Position numbers and translations under genes: made by a program
Shown: piece by piece, positions 37,058 through 47,412 of the stretch
Position numbering within the stretch: the first letter of the stretch is position 1
Layout of the letters: every line of letters begins with the position of its first letter
Notes under the pieces: model-generated
What the model saw: only the letters and a program-made list of their open reading frames with translations
Database searches by the model: none
Told to the model about the DNA's origin: nothing
Origin: Ancylobacter gelatini
GTDB taxonomy: Bacteria; Pseudomonadota; Alphaproteobacteria; Rhizobiales; Xanthobacteraceae
Assembly: GCF_022601675.1 (NCBI RefSeq)
Contig: NZ_JAKVIL010000007.1
Location: 161,400 to 225,399, forward strand
Length of the DNA stretch: 64,000 bases
Reading direction: 5' to 3'

Positions 37058-38257
37058 ATGGGACGGGTCTATGTCGCGGGAACCTGCGACACCAAGGGCG
37101 AGGAACTCGCCTATGTGAAGGCGCGGATCGAGGCCGAGGGGGTCAGCGCGATCCTCGTCGACCTGTCGACCCACGAGGCGGGAGCGGGGGCGGACATTCC
37201 CGCCTCGGAGGTGGCGAGCTGGCATCCGGAAGGTCCGGGCGCGGTGTTCACCGGCGACCGCGGCCGCTCCGTCGCGGCGATGGCGCTGGCCTTCGAGCGC
37301 TTCATCGCCGCGCGCACCGATGTTGCCGGCATCGTCGGGCTCGGCGGCTCCGGCGGCACTGCGCTGGTGGCGCCCGCCATGCGCGCGCTGCCGATCGGCG
37401 TGCCGAAGCTGATCGTCTCCACCGTCGCCTCCGGAAACGTCGCCCCCTATGTCGGCCCGAGCGACATCGCCATGATGTACGCGGTGACCGATCTCGCCGG
37501 GCTCAACCGTCTCTCGCGCACCATTCTCGCCAATGCCGCCCACGCCATGGCGGGCATGGCCCGCACGGCCCCGCCGCAGGCCACCGACAGCCGGCCGGCG
37601 GTCGGGATTTCGATGTTCGGCGTCACCACCACCTGCGTGAACCAGGTGTCCGAGCGACTGGGGGCGGGCATCGACGCGCTGGTGTTCCACGCCACCGGCA
37701 CGGGCGGACAGTCCATGGAGAAGCTCGCCGATTCCGGCCTGCTCGCCGGGCTGATCGACGCTACCACGACCGAGGTGTGCGATTTCCTGATGGGCGGCGT
37801 GTTTCCCTGCACACCGGACCGCTTCGGCGCCGTGGCGCGCATGCGTTTGCCCTATGTCGGCTCCTGCGGGGCTCTCGACATGGTGAATTTCGGGGCCCGC
37901 GACACGGTTCCCGCCGCCTATTCCGACCGGCTGTTCTACATCCACAACCCGCAGGTGACGCTGATGCGCACCACGCCGGCGGAGAACGCCCGCATGGGCC
38001 GCTGGATCGGCGAGAAGCTGAATGCCTGCGAGGGCGAGGTGCGCTTCCTCATCCCCGAAGGCGGCGTCTCGGCCATCGACGCGCCCGGCGCGCCCTTCCA
38101 CGACCCGGAGGCCGATGCCGCCCTCTTCGCGGCGCTGGAGGAGACGGTGCGCACCACCGATCGCCGGCGGCTGATCCGCCTTCCCCATCACATCAACGAC
38201 CCGGAATTCGCCGACGCCCTCGTCGCGCATTTCCGCGACATCGCACCCGGCCTTTGA
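37058..38257 (+). CDS. UPF0261/Tm-1-like ATP-binding protein
   Basis: 399 residues from the ATG at 37058 (AGGAG upstream; an ATG at 37022 overlapping livF is an alternative). Starts [25 protein letters not shown], the family hallmark, with a Gly-rich [16 protein letters not shown] loop and [34 protein letters not shown]. This is the equivalent of the N-terminal domain of the tomato Tm-1 virus-resistance protein; the gene after it encodes the other half. Biochemical activity is not established in the family. Confidence 0.88.
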   Translation: MGRVYVAGTCDTKGEELAYVKARIEAEGVSAILVDLSTHEAGAGADIPASEVASWHPEGPGAVFTGDRGRSVAAMALAFERFIAARTDVAGIVGLGGSGGTALVAPAMRALPIGVPKLIVSTVASGNVAPYVGPSDIAMMYAVTDLAGLNRLSRTILANAAHAMAGMARTAPPQATDSRPAVGISMFGVTTTCVNQVSERLGAGIDALVFHATGTGGQSMEKLADSGLLAGLIDATTTEVCDFLMGGVFPCTPDRFGAVARMRLPYVGSCGALDMVNFGARDTVPAAYSDRLFYIHNPQVTLMRTTPAENARMGRWIGEKLNACEGEVRFLIPEGGVSAIDAPGAPFHDPEADAALFAALEETVRTTDRRRLIRLPHHINDPEFADALVAHFRDIAPGL

Positions 38258-38272
38258 GCCCTGGAGTCTGAC

Positions 38273-39103
38273 ATGGCACGCATCGAGCGTTCGACCCTTC
38301 TCGCCAAATTTCAGGACATGGTGCGCCGTGGCCAGCCCATCATCGGCGGCGGCGCCGGCACCGGCCTTTCCGCCAAATGCGAGGAAGCCGGCGGGATCGA
38401 CCTGATCGTCATCTATAATTCCGGCCGCTACCGCATGGCCGGGCGCGGCTCGCTGGCCGGTGTCCTGGCCTATGGCAACGCCAACGAGATCGTGCTCGAC
38501 ATGGCCAGGGAGGTACTGCCGGTGGTGAAGCACACCCCGGTGATCGCCGGGGTGAACGGCACCGACCCGTTCTGCCCCTTCGACTACTTCCTCGAACAGA
38601 TCAAGGCGATGGGCTTTTCCGGCATCCAGAACTTCCCAACCGTCGGTCTGATCGACGGCACCTTCCGCGCCAATCTGGAAGAGACCGGCATGAGCTACGG
38701 GCTGGAGGTCGACGTGGTGCGCCTCGCCCACGAGAAGGACATGCTCACGACGCCCTACGTGTTCAACGAGGACGAGGCCCGCGCCATGACGCAGGCCGGC
38801 GCCGACATCATCGTCGCGCATATGGGGCTGACCACCGGCGGGGCGATCGGCGCCGAGACCGCCTTCACCCTCGACGACTGCGTGGCGCGGATCGATTCCA
38901 TCGCCTCGGCCGCGCGGTCCGTGCGAAAGGACGTCATCGTGCTGTGCCATGGCGGGCCGATCGCCGAGCCGGACGATGCCGCCTATGTGCTGGCCCATTG
39001 CGAGGGCATCCACGGCTTCTACGGCGCCAGCAGCATGGAGCGGCTGCCGACCGAGCAGGCACTGACCGACCAGACCCGCCGCTTCAAGGCCATCTCGCGC
39101 TGA
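38273..39103 (+). CDS. PEP-hydrolase-family TIM-barrel protein
   Basis: 276 residues. Family features in order: [42 protein letters not shown] (about 22-63), [87 protein letters not shown]. It corresponds to the C-terminal barrel of Tm-1 and to the sensor domain of the sigma-54 regulator in this window. It starts 15 bp after the Tm-1-like gene. The reaction is not known with certainty; a PEP-hydrolase activity has been attached to the family name. Confidence 0.88.
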   Translation: MARIERSTLLAKFQDMVRRGQPIIGGGAGTGLSAKCEEAGGIDLIVIYNSGRYRMAGRGSLAGVLAYGNANEIVLDMAREVLPVVKHTPVIAGVNGTDPFCPFDYFLEQIKAMGFSGIQNFPTVGLIDGTFRANLEETGMSYGLEVDVVRLAHEKDMLTTPYVFNEDEARAMTQAGADIIVAHMGLTTGGAIGAETAFTLDDCVARIDSIASAARSVRKDVIVLCHGGPIAEPDDAAYVLAHCEGIHGFYGASSMERLPTEQALTDQTRRFKAISR

Positions 39104-39134
39104 GCGCGGATCGGCGATCAGGGAGGACAAAACA

Positions 39135-40073
39135 ATGGCAAAAGCCTATGCGAGCCGTATCATTGCCGCGCCTGTCGAGGCGGCCTGGGCGCTGGCGCGC
39201 GATTTCAACGGCATGCCGGCCTGGCACCCGGCGATCGTGGACAGCGTCATCGAGGACGGGTGCGACGCCGATGTGGTCGGCTGTGTCCGGGCGTTTCATC
39301 TCGGTGATGGCACGCTTGTGCGCGAGCGGCTGCTAACGCTTGACGATAGCCGCTACGTCTTCGCCTATAATTTCGAAACCCCTGCCTTTCCGGTGGAGAA
39401 CTACGAGGCACGATTCACGCTCGTCCCGCTGACTACCGGCGAGCAGACGTTGGCAATCTGGGAGGCAAGCTTCGACGAGGCGCCCCAGGACGCCGGCAAA
39501 TATGTCGACATCATCTCAAATGGTGTCTTCGCTGCTGGGCTGGAGGCGCTGGCGGCGAAGCTTGAGGGTGCGACGCATTCTGTGGCTGCTGTCCCACGCT
39601 GGCAGGGGTTGCGGCCGGCCAAGGTTTATTGCGCATCCCGGCTCACCGCTCCCCTTGCCGTCGCCTGGGCGGCGGTTCGCGATTTCGCTGGCATGGCGCG
39701 CTGGCACCCCGATATCCATGAAATGGCCATGCTGGAGGGGGCTCGAAGCGACAAGGTGGGCGGCGTGCGCGACTTCCTCTTCGGCGACGGGCGGCTGCAC
39801 GAGCAACTCACCTATCTCTCCGATCGCGACACAGCGTTCCGCTACAAGATCAACCTGAGCCCGATGCCCTGGCTCAATTACCACGCGGGCCTGAGGCTCT
39901 ATCCGGTCACCGCCGATGACACCACGCTCGCGGTGTGGACGGCCGACTGGGTGGCCTCGCCGCAAGATGACCTGACGTTGATCCCCAACGTGCATCAGAA
40001 CGTGTTCCAGACCGCCTTCGATACGCTGAATGTCCGGTTCACGGGCTCACAGCCACCGCCGCAGCAGGGCTGA
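39135..40073 (+). CDS. Tandem SRPBCC (START-like) protein
   Basis: 312 residues made of two SRPBCC domains, about 1-148 and 160-302, each opening alike (ASRIIAAPVEAAWALARDFNGMPAWHPAI and ASRLTAPLAVAWAAVRDFAGMARWHPDI) and each containing GDGxLxxxLL...LSDRDTAFRY-type strands. Cytoplasmic, no signal. SRPBCC domains hold hydrophobic or aromatic ligands and include cyclases and hydratases. Last gene of the sigma-54 operon, 31 bp after the barrel gene. A duplicated single-chain form is unusual; function unknown. Confidence 0.82.
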   Translation: MAKAYASRIIAAPVEAAWALARDFNGMPAWHPAIVDSVIEDGCDADVVGCVRAFHLGDGTLVRERLLTLDDSRYVFAYNFETPAFPVENYEARFTLVPLTTGEQTLAIWEASFDEAPQDAGKYVDIISNGVFAAGLEALAAKLEGATHSVAAVPRWQGLRPAKVYCASRLTAPLAVAWAAVRDFAGMARWHPDIHEMAMLEGARSDKVGGVRDFLFGDGRLHEQLTYLSDRDTAFRYKINLSPMPWLNYHAGLRLYPVTADDTTLAVWTADWVASPQDDLTLIPNVHQNVFQTAFDTLNVRFTGSQPPPQQG

Positions 40074-40226
40074 AGCGGCGTTCGCAGGCATTCCGCGGCA
40101 CCCTGTCCGGCCGAGTTGCGCGGGTGCGGCCTGATGAAGTCGAGCAAGGTTTCAACGGTGGCTGCGCCCCGAAGATCCGTCCAGCGTTCCGCATGTTGGG
40201 ACGTTGGCCCTGCTGTCGGTGCTGGC

Positions 40227-41021
40227 TCAGCGTCGGGCGACGCAGACGGGAACGCCATCTTGCGGGTCGTGAAGAATGGTGGCCTCGATCGAGAACACCT
40301 CTTTGAGGCTGTCAGGCTGGATGATGTCGCGGGGTGCGCCGCTGCTGACGATCCTGCCCTCCTTCAGCAGACAGATGCGATCGGCAAAGCGGGCAGCGTG
40401 GTTGATGTCATGAAGAACCGCGACGATCGTCTTTCCCTGATCGCGCACGAGTCGGCGGAGCAGATCGAGAATGTCGAGCTGGTGCGCGATGTCGAGATAG
40501 GTAGTGGGCTCGTCGAGCAGCAGGATGTCGGCGGACTGGGCCAGGGTCATTGCGATCCAGGCACGCTGACGCTGGCCGCCTGACAGACGGCCGAGTGGGC
40601 GCGCGGCGAGGTCATCAACATCCGTCAACCGCATGGCATCATTGCAGATAGCTTGATCTTGCGAACTCCAGGGGGTGAACAGGCGACGGTGCGGATAGCG
40701 GCCCTGCGCGACGAGATCTCCGACCGCAAGGTCATCGGGCGCGTGCGGTGTTTGCGGCAGCAGGCTCAGATATTGGGCAAGCCGCCGGCGTGACAATGTG
40801 GAGAGGGCGTGTCCGTCGAGCGTCACTTCCCCGGCGCGCAGGGTCGTGAGGCCGGCGAATGCGCGAAGCAGGGTCGACTTCCCGCTGCCATTCGGACCGA
40901 GCAGGGCCGTAAACTGGCCCGTGGGCACGGCCAGCGTCAGATCATGCAGCACATCCCGGCTGCGATACCCGACACTGATCGCGTGCGCCCGGAGGCGAGC
41001 CGTCCCGGCTGCGTCACTCAT
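40227..41021 (-). CDS. fecE: Ferric-siderophore ABC importer ATPase (FecE/FepC type)
   Basis: 264 residues from the ATG at 41021, which overlaps the fecD end; ten extra upstream residues are possible. Walker A GPNGSGKST, signature LSGGQRQRAWIAMTLAQ, Walker B ILLLDEPTTYLD and the typical early part LRAHAISVGYRSRDVLHDLTLAVP. It energises FecC/FecD. Last gene of the iron operon. Confidence 0.9.
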   Translation of the reverse strand: MSDAAGTARLRAHAISVGYRSRDVLHDLTLAVPTGQFTALLGPNGSGKSTLLRAFAGLTTLRAGEVTLDGHALSTLSRRRLAQYLSLLPQTPHAPDDLAVGDLVAQGRYPHRRLFTPWSSQDQAICNDAMRLTDVDDLAARPLGRLSGGQRQRAWIAMTLAQSADILLLDEPTTYLDIAHQLDILDLLRRLVRDQGKTIVAVLHDINHAARFADRICLLKEGRIVSSGAPRDIIQPDSLKEVFSIEATILHDPQDGVPVCVARR

Positions 41022-41961
41022 GGGTTTGTTTCCGCAAGAGAAATCCCACAAATGGAGCGCCGATCAGCGGCGCAAGGATGCCGGCGGGGAGCATCAGGGC
41101 CCGCGCCATTATATCGGCGGCGAGAAGCAACATGGCACCGTAAAGGGCCGTGATTGGAATAAGATAGCGGGGTTTCGCCGACAGGCGGGCGAGATGCGGG
41201 GCGATCAGGCCGATGAAGGCGATCGGGCCGGCCATGGCGACGGCGGCGCCGGCAAGCAGGGTGCATAACAGGATCATCATACCCCGCATCAGTTGGAGAC
41301 GCAGGCCTAGTCCCCGGAGCGTGTCGTCGTCAAAGGCCATCAGCCCCAGTTCGCGCGACAGCAGGCAGGTCGCCGCCAGCGCCGGCACCGCCCATGCGAG
41401 GAGAACGGAAACCCTCGTCCAATCAGAGCCATAGAGGCTTCCCGCCATCCAGCTCATGGCGCGCTGAACCGCGCTTACCTCGCCGAAGGCGGTGATGAAG
41501 GCGATGCCGGCACCGGTCAAAGCGGACACGCCGATACCGATCAGGATGAGCCGGATCGAGGAGGTGCCACCATTCCAGGACAGCGCATAGATCGCGCCCG
41601 CCGCCACGGCCGCCCCGGCGAAGCCGGCCACCGGAAGCCACTGGCCAGTCGGTGCCGTGGGGTGGACGATCAGGAGCATGACGGCAAATCCGGCGCCGCC
41701 ATTGATGCCGAGCAGGCCCGGCTCGGCGAGCGGGTTGCGCATCACCGCCTGGGTGATCGCCCCGGCCACCCCGAGGCAGGCGCCGACGAGCAGCGCCGCG
41801 GCGAGGCGAGGGGCGCGCAGCGAGCCGACGAGCACCGCCGCCACCGGATCGCCCGACAGCCACGCCGCGACATCGCCCGGCGCCAGACCGGCATCGCCCC
41901 AGGAAAGCGACAGCGCCGCGAGCGGGAGGATGAGGAGAGCCGGCAGCGCCACGGCCATCAT
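41014..41961 (-). CDS. fecD: Ferric-siderophore ABC permease (FecD type)
   Basis: 315 residues from the ATG at 41961 (ATGA with the fecC stop; another ATG lies at 41973). FecCD-family permease with about nine TM helices and the landmarks GACLGVAGAITQAVMRNPLAEPGLLGINGGAGFAV and AGPIAFIGLIAPHLARL. It forms a heterodimer with FecC. Confidence 0.9.
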   Translation of the reverse strand: MMAVALPALLILPLAALSLSWGDAGLAPGDVAAWLSGDPVAAVLVGSLRAPRLAAALLVGACLGVAGAITQAVMRNPLAEPGLLGINGGAGFAVMLLIVHPTAPTGQWLPVAGFAGAAVAAGAIYALSWNGGTSSIRLILIGIGVSALTGAGIAFITAFGEVSAVQRAMSWMAGSLYGSDWTRVSVLLAWAVPALAATCLLSRELGLMAFDDDTLRGLGLRLQLMRGMMILLCTLLAGAAVAMAGPIAFIGLIAPHLARLSAKPRYLIPITALYGAMLLLAADIMARALMLPAGILAPLIGAPFVGFLLRKQTHE

Positions 41962-42992
41962 CGCAGGTTCCATCCCTGCCGGCGCACCAGCGCAATGAAG
42001 ACCGGCCCTCCCACCAGCGCCAGCGTCACGCCGACGGGTATGTCGACGCCGGACAGCCACCGCAGGGCCGTGTCGGCAATCACCACCAGCCCGGCACCGA
42101 GGGGAGCGCTGTAGGCGATGACCCAGCGATAGTCGGGGCCGACCAGCAGTCGCGCCATATGCGGCACGACCAGCCCGACAAAGCCGACGGGGCCGGCCAG
42201 CGCCACCGCGGTACCCGCGAGGAGCACCACCATCAGGGCGCTGATCGCCCGCCAGAGGCCGATGCTCTGGCCGAGCGCCCGCGACAGGTCGCTGCCGAGG
42301 CTCAGCGTCATGATCGGCCCGCTTGCCAGCACGGCGCCGGCCAGCCCGGCGAGGCCCCACGGGCCGATGGCGAGAACGGCAGCCATCGGGCGGCCGCTCA
42401 GGCTGCCGACGGACCAGAGGCGGACATTGTCCAGCGTGGTCTGGTCACGCAGCAGGATCACGGTCGTGAGCGAGGCGAGGAAAGCGGTCAGCACCGCGCC
42501 GGCGAGGGCGAGCTTGAGCGGGGTTGCCCCACCTTGTCCCGCCGAACCGAGCGCATACACCGCCACTGCCGCTGCGCCGGCACCGAGGAAGGCGAACCAC
42601 ATGAGCGTGCCGGCGCCGTCAATGCCCGCCAGCGCAATGGCCAACACGACGGCGAACGCCGCTCCGGCATTGATACCGAGCAGGCCGGGGGACGCCAGCG
42701 GGTTGGCGGTCACCGCCTGCATGATGGCGCCGGCGACCGCCAGCTGCGCGCCGACGAGCAGCCCGGCCAACACGCGCGGCAACCGCACCTCCCACAGGAT
42801 GACATGCTCGCGCGAGGCGTCGAACCCGGTAGCGGCCGCGATCAGGCGGTCGAGCGAAATGGCGGCGTTGCCGACGTTCAGCGCCCATAGCGCGAGCACC
42901 GGCAGGACCGCGACGGCCAAGATCAGGCCGAAGCCGCGCAGCCAGCGGGGCCGTCGGTGCTGGGGGAGGGGCGCCGCGTCGGATGCGGTCAT
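41958..42992 (-). CDS. fecC: Ferric-siderophore ABC permease (FecC type)
   Basis: 344 residues, FecCD family: GAQLAVAGAIMQAVTANPLASPGLLGINAGAAFAVV and AGPVGFVGLVVPHMARLLVG. N-terminal basic stretch, about nine or ten TM helices. Starts in the fecB stop (overlap of 4 bases). Confidence 0.9.
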   Translation of the reverse strand: MTASDAAPLPQHRRPRWLRGFGLILAVAVLPVLALWALNVGNAAISLDRLIAAATGFDASREHVILWEVRLPRVLAGLLVGAQLAVAGAIMQAVTANPLASPGLLGINAGAAFAVVLAIALAGIDGAGTLMWFAFLGAGAAAVAVYALGSAGQGGATPLKLALAGAVLTAFLASLTTVILLRDQTTLDNVRLWSVGSLSGRPMAAVLAIGPWGLAGLAGAVLASGPIMTLSLGSDLSRALGQSIGLWRAISALMVVLLAGTAVALAGPVGFVGLVVPHMARLLVGPDYRWVIAYSAPLGAGLVVIADTALRWLSGVDIPVGVTLALVGGPVFIALVRRQGWNLR

Positions 42993-43915
42993 GGCTGAGC
43001 GATGATGAAGCGCTCGACATCATCCAGCACGCGATGCGCTGACCCGACTCCGCTGAATTCCATCCAGACCGCCGGATCGAGACGATGCACGCGCCCAGCC
43101 TTCACGGCCGGCAACATCTGCCAGAGCGGGTTGGCGAGCACCTCCTCGTGCCGGCCGCTTGTGGCCGAGTTGTTCACGCCGCCCACGATGTAGAGCAGCA
43201 TGTCGCCCTCAAGCCCGGCCAGCGCCTCCCAGTCCGGGCGCTTAAGGGTCTCGCTGCCCGTCGTCGTCTCATAGGCTGAGCGCCGCACGCCGACATCCCG
43301 CAGGACCGCGAAGGGGCCATAGGCCTTTGGCCCGTCGAGATAGACCTGAAAATCCCAGGGGGTGATGCGTACAATCGAAACCCGAATGTCCGGGACGCGG
43401 GATTTCAGGGCGGCAACGCGCGCTCGGTAGCCATCCAGCAATTGCTGTCCCCGCTCCGTTCGCCCGGCGACCTGCGCGACGAGCTTCAGATAGTCCTGCC
43501 AGTCGCCGGCATTGATGAGCACGGTCGGCGCAAGCTGTGACAGCAGGGGATAGGCGCGGTCGGCGAGCGCGGTGCCGAGAATGAGGTCGGGCTTCAACGC
43601 CGCCACCCGCTCCACGCTGGGCTCCATAAAGCTGCCGAGATCCACCACGCCACGCGCCAGCGCCTTCTCGCGGAGGGCCGTATCGCTCATCAGGGCGAGC
43701 GGCGCGCCCAGCAGCGGCAGCTCCAGTTCCAGCCCCATCCCGAGGCTGAAGGCCGGGTCGAGCACGACAATGCGCCGGGGTTCGAGGGGCACGCAGACTG
43801 GCGCGTGCAGGATGTCCGCCGATGTGACGAGACGCCCGTCGCACGCCTGTGCCGGGGGCGCGACTGCGCCCAGAGCGGCGAGAGCGAGGGTGAGAACGAC
43901 AAGGTGGAAACTCAT
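42989..43915 (-). CDS. fecB: Ferric-siderophore periplasmic binding protein
   Basis: 308 residues from the ATG at 43915, overlapping the fhuF stop. Signal peptide (1-24, ending PAQA), then a class III binding-protein fold with the long spine helix (RRIVVLDPAFSLGMGLELELPLLG, LKPDLILGTALADRAYPLLSQLAPTVLIN). It carries the iron-siderophore complex to FecCD. The siderophore type cannot be told. Confidence 0.88.
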   Translation of the reverse strand: MSFHLVVLTLALAALGAVAPPAQACDGRLVTSADILHAPVCVPLEPRRIVVLDPAFSLGMGLELELPLLGAPLALMSDTALREKALARGVVDLGSFMEPSVERVAALKPDLILGTALADRAYPLLSQLAPTVLINAGDWQDYLKLVAQVAGRTERGQQLLDGYRARVAALKSRVPDIRVSIVRITPWDFQVYLDGPKAYGPFAVLRDVGVRRSAYETTTGSETLKRPDWEALAGLEGDMLLYIVGGVNNSATSGRHEEVLANPLWQMLPAVKAGRVHRLDPAVWMEFSGVGSAHRVLDDVERFIIAQP

Positions 43916-44886
43916 GCGTCGCCCTCGGGAAGTCGCGTAGTGGGGTCGAGCGGGTCGGTCGGCTCCGGCGGAAGCGAGTGCAGGCCGAGTTCGGCGCGCA
44001 TCCGCGCCTCGATGCGCCGGCGTCGCTCCTCGGGCTTGACCAGCACGCAACTGGTGCAGAGCGAGCCACCCGGCGCGGTGTAGAAGCGGCAGCACCCGCC
44101 ACGCGCGCGGAAGGTGCGGCGGGCGAGCACCTCGCGCGGCGGCGTGTCGGCGCGGATTTCGACGTCGAAGAAGTGCAGTTGCCGGTTGGCGAAGGGCGAG
44201 CCGGGCCGCATCAGCGCCGCCATCACGTCCTCCTTCGCCGCCGCTTCGCAGCCAAGGCGCTGGCTCGCTTCCAGAAAGCGCATCGCCACGGCATCGCCGA
44301 CCAGCCGCCACATCGCGCGGCGCGGTAGATCGGTGCGGGCGTGCAGGCTGTCGATCAGCGGTGCCATATGGGCTTCGAGAACCTCGGACAGCGCCTCGCA
44401 CAGGCCGTCATGATCGACGAGCCGGAATGAAGCGTCTGCCGGCGCGGGCGCGCGGTCGGTCACGCCGCCCGCCTTCAGCAGACGCAGCCGCACATGCGGC
44501 GCCTCGTCCGGCGGAAGCTGCGCCGAGAGCGCGCAGTTCGCCGCCGACAGGTCCGGCACAAAGCCGTGCGACAGGAACGGCACCGCCGCCAGGATGCCGA
44601 GCAGGTTGGAGTATTCGGAGATGAAGAAGGCCGCGGCCCCCTTCTCGTCGAGGCCTGGCGTTGCCGCCTGCTGGCGCGCCAGCATCGCCGTCAGGAACCG
44701 CTCGGCGCCGAACAGCGCGGGCAGGGGCGTGAAGCCGAGCTCGATCGGGCCGATATCGGCCTGCGGCAGCGTCCAGTGGCGTGCGAGAACGCCAAAGGCG
44801 GCGCCGATGATCCGCGCCGCCTCCGTCGTCTCGCCCGCGCCGCTTCGTGGCGCGTCCATGCCCGCAGGCTCTGCCGCTGTCCGCAT
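43912..44886 (-). CDS. fhuF: Siderophore-iron reductase, FhuF-like [2Fe-2S] protein
   Basis: 324 residues. The C-terminal motif C265-C266-x10-C277-x2-C280 is the unusual [2Fe-2S] site of FhuF. The middle contains a ferric-iron-reductase/IucA-type region (FRLVDHDGLCEALSEVLEAHMAPLIDSLHARTDLPRRAMWRLVGDA). It would reduce Fe(III)-siderophore in the cytoplasm to release iron. ATGA overlaps join it to the receptor gene upstream and fecB downstream. Confidence 0.88.
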   Translation of the reverse strand: MRTAAEPAGMDAPRSGAGETTEAARIIGAAFGVLARHWTLPQADIGPIELGFTPLPALFGAERFLTAMLARQQAATPGLDEKGAAAFFISEYSNLLGILAAVPFLSHGFVPDLSAANCALSAQLPPDEAPHVRLRLLKAGGVTDRAPAPADASFRLVDHDGLCEALSEVLEAHMAPLIDSLHARTDLPRRAMWRLVGDAVAMRFLEASQRLGCEAAAKEDVMAALMRPGSPFANRQLHFFDVEIRADTPPREVLARRTFRARGGCCRFYTAPGGSLCTSCVLVKPEERRRRIEARMRAELGLHSLPPEPTDPLDPTTRLPEGDA

Positions 44887-47309
44887 CAGAACGTCGCGCG
44901 GGCCCGCACGCCGATCACCCGGCCGTCGCCGATATTCGCCTCCGAGCCGAAGTCGTCGATGTAGATGCTGGTCAGATACTGCTCATCGAAGATGTTCTTG
45001 GCGTAAAGCGTCACCGACCAGTTCTTCGCCTCATAGCCCACCGCCGCATTGACGAGGGTGAAGGCGGAGACCCGCTCGTCGTCGGTGTTGGCGACGTCGC
45101 CCACCGAATAATAGCTATCCGTGTAGGACAGGTCGGCCGAGGCGAAGAAACCCGAGGCGTGGCGATAGACACCGCCAATGTTGAAGGTGGCGGCGGGCGC
45201 CTCCGGGAACTCGTTGCCGGTATAGTCGCCGGTCGCCGTCACCGCGCTGTCGAATTTCGTCTTCAGAAGACCCAGCGAGGCGAAGGCGGAGAATTCCTGG
45301 GTGAGGCGCGCGCGCAGCTCGAATTCCGCGCCATAGGCATGGGCCTTGCCGGCATTCATGGTGATGGACTGCCGGAACAGCGGATTGGGATCCTCGACCG
45401 TGACCTGCAGATCGCTGTATTCGTAGTAGAAGCCATTGACGTTGAATTCGAGCCGGTCGTCGAACCACTTGGACCGGTAGGCCACCTCGTAGGCCCACAG
45501 CGTCTCGGGTTCGACCTCGTAGGGATTGCCATAGGTATCGACGGCGGCGAAGCCGGCGCGGAAGCCTTCGCTGACCGTGAAGGCGAGGTTCTGCTTCGCG
45601 TCGATCTCATAGGCGAGGCCGATCTTGGGCAGCGCCACCGTGTAGTCGGTGGAGGCGGCCTGATCGATGGTGTCGTAGCCGAAGGAACGCAGGTTCAGCA
45701 CCTCGCCGGCATTGGTGACGTCGACGGTCTCATAGCCGAGGCGACCGCCGAACATGAGCGACCACCGCTCGGCGAAGGCGTAGCGCATGTCGGCATAGAG
45801 CGCGTATGAGGTCAGCGTGCTGGTGCCCAGAATGTCCTGATACAGCATGTCGTACAGGCCATAGGCGGCGTTGGTCACCGTGATGTTCGAATCGCGCTTG
45901 TAGCTGAAGCGTCCGATATTCAGGCCGATGACACCGCTCAGCGGGCGGATGCCCTCTTCGAATTCGAGGCGGAGATCCTCGGTGAAATCATTGCCGGGAC
46001 GCACCTCGTCGCGAATGAAGGCGACCGCGCCTTCGGGGCTTTCGATCGTCGCGTCGGTCTCGATATAGGCCGTGACCGAGCGCAGCTTGATGCCGGCGCC
46101 GAGCTCCTGCGAGACATTGGCGACGACGCTGGTCACGTCGGTCTGGCGCAGCTCGACGGCGGAGACGTCGGAATCGAAGCGGCGGGCGAAGAAGTCCGGC
46201 CCGGTCACCGCCGAGACGGAGGGCTGGTCCGAGGTGTGGCTGACGGTGAACAGCGCCTCGAAACCGTCCAGTGCGGCGGGGGTCAGCAGGAATTTCGCCC
46301 GCAGCTGGCCGAAATGCCCCTGCCCGAGATCCTCGTTCAGCGGATCGGCATAGCCGATGCCGCTTTCGTCCTTGAAATACTGGCCGGCGACACGGAAGGC
46401 GAGCTGATTGTCGACCATCGGACCCGACAGCATGAAGGCGCCGCTGCTGAAATCGCCCGAATCCGACGAGCCCGCGACATCGCCTTCCAGCGCGGCCTCG
46501 TAGTTCCACGTCGGGTCGTTGGTGTTCACCACCACCGCGCCGCCCATGGCGTTACGGCCCTGGAGCGTGGATTGCGGCCCGCGGAACACCTCGACATCGG
46601 CGACATCCCAGGTGCCGCGATTGCCGCGCCGGATGCCCTCGCCATTCTGCGAGGCGCCGTCGATGATCAGCGCGATGGTCGGGGAGGAATTGGTCGGCTG
46701 GGTGATGCCGTCCGAGGACAGGCCGCGAATGACGATGCCGCTATTGCCGCGATTGGCGCTCGAGACACGTGTGTTGGCGAGCTTGTTGAGCGCGCCGCGC
46801 AGGTCCTCGATCGCGTAGTCGAAGAACTGCTCGCCGGTGACGACGCCGACGCTGGAATAGACATTGGAGAGATCGCGCGCCAGCTTCTCGCCGGAGACCG
46901 TGATGGCGTCGAGCTCGATCATGTCCTCGCCCACGACCACCGAGGCCGTGCTCGGCGCGGGAGCCTCGATGGTGACCGAGCGCGGAGAGGTGAAGCGCCA
47001 GTTGAGGCCGGTGCCGGCGAGCAGCGCGGCCAGCGCCTGTTCGGGGGAGCGGGTGCCGGACACGCCGGGCGAGGCGAGGCCGCGGGCGATGGCACTGTCA
47101 TAGACGATCTGCACGCCGCTGGTCGCGCCGAATGCCGCCAGCGCGCCGGAGACCGGGCCGGGAGGAATGGCGTAGCGCGCCGAGGGCGCCACCGCGACCA
47201 CTGCCGCGCCTTGCGCCAAGGCGCCCCCGACACCGAGGGTGAGCCCCATGAGCGCGCATCCCGCCAGCAGCGCCGCGCGCCGCGCCCGGCCGTTACCCAT
47301 CCCCGTCAT
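44886..47309 (-). CDS. fecA: TonB-dependent siderophore receptor with STN signalling domain (FecA type)
   Basis: 807 residues from the ATG at 47309, which gives a normal signal peptide; a GTG at 47348 adds 13 residues and has no ribosome site. After the signal comes a secretin/TonB short N-terminal (STN) domain (about 45-110, PGPVSGALAAFGATSGVQIVYD), then a plug (VVTGEQFFDYAIEDLRGALNK, VADVEVFRGPQSTLQGRNAMGGAVVV) and a 22-strand barrel ending in F. The STN domain is the part that signals to FecR, matching the fecR and fecI genes upstream. Confidence 0.92.
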   Translation of the reverse strand: MTGMGNGRARRAALLAGCALMGLTLGVGGALAQGAAVVAVAPSARYAIPPGPVSGALAAFGATSGVQIVYDSAIARGLASPGVSGTRSPEQALAALLAGTGLNWRFTSPRSVTIEAPAPSTASVVVGEDMIELDAITVSGEKLARDLSNVYSSVGVVTGEQFFDYAIEDLRGALNKLANTRVSSANRGNSGIVIRGLSSDGITQPTNSSPTIALIIDGASQNGEGIRRGNRGTWDVADVEVFRGPQSTLQGRNAMGGAVVVNTNDPTWNYEAALEGDVAGSSDSGDFSSGAFMLSGPMVDNQLAFRVAGQYFKDESGIGYADPLNEDLGQGHFGQLRAKFLLTPAALDGFEALFTVSHTSDQPSVSAVTGPDFFARRFDSDVSAVELRQTDVTSVVANVSQELGAGIKLRSVTAYIETDATIESPEGAVAFIRDEVRPGNDFTEDLRLEFEEGIRPLSGVIGLNIGRFSYKRDSNITVTNAAYGLYDMLYQDILGTSTLTSYALYADMRYAFAERWSLMFGGRLGYETVDVTNAGEVLNLRSFGYDTIDQAASTDYTVALPKIGLAYEIDAKQNLAFTVSEGFRAGFAAVDTYGNPYEVEPETLWAYEVAYRSKWFDDRLEFNVNGFYYEYSDLQVTVEDPNPLFRQSITMNAGKAHAYGAEFELRARLTQEFSAFASLGLLKTKFDSAVTATGDYTGNEFPEAPAATFNIGGVYRHASGFFASADLSYTDSYYSVGDVANTDDERVSAFTLVNAAVGYEAKNWSVTLYAKNIFDEQYLTSIYIDDFGSEANIGDGRVIGVRARATF

Positions 47310-47412
47310 ACCCGACCGTCCCCGTCCTTGAGCCCCAGAATGCGTCACGGCATTCGCTACAAGGACAAGACGATGCAGATCGGCAGACCCGAATCCGCCG
47401 CGGCGAAAAAAT

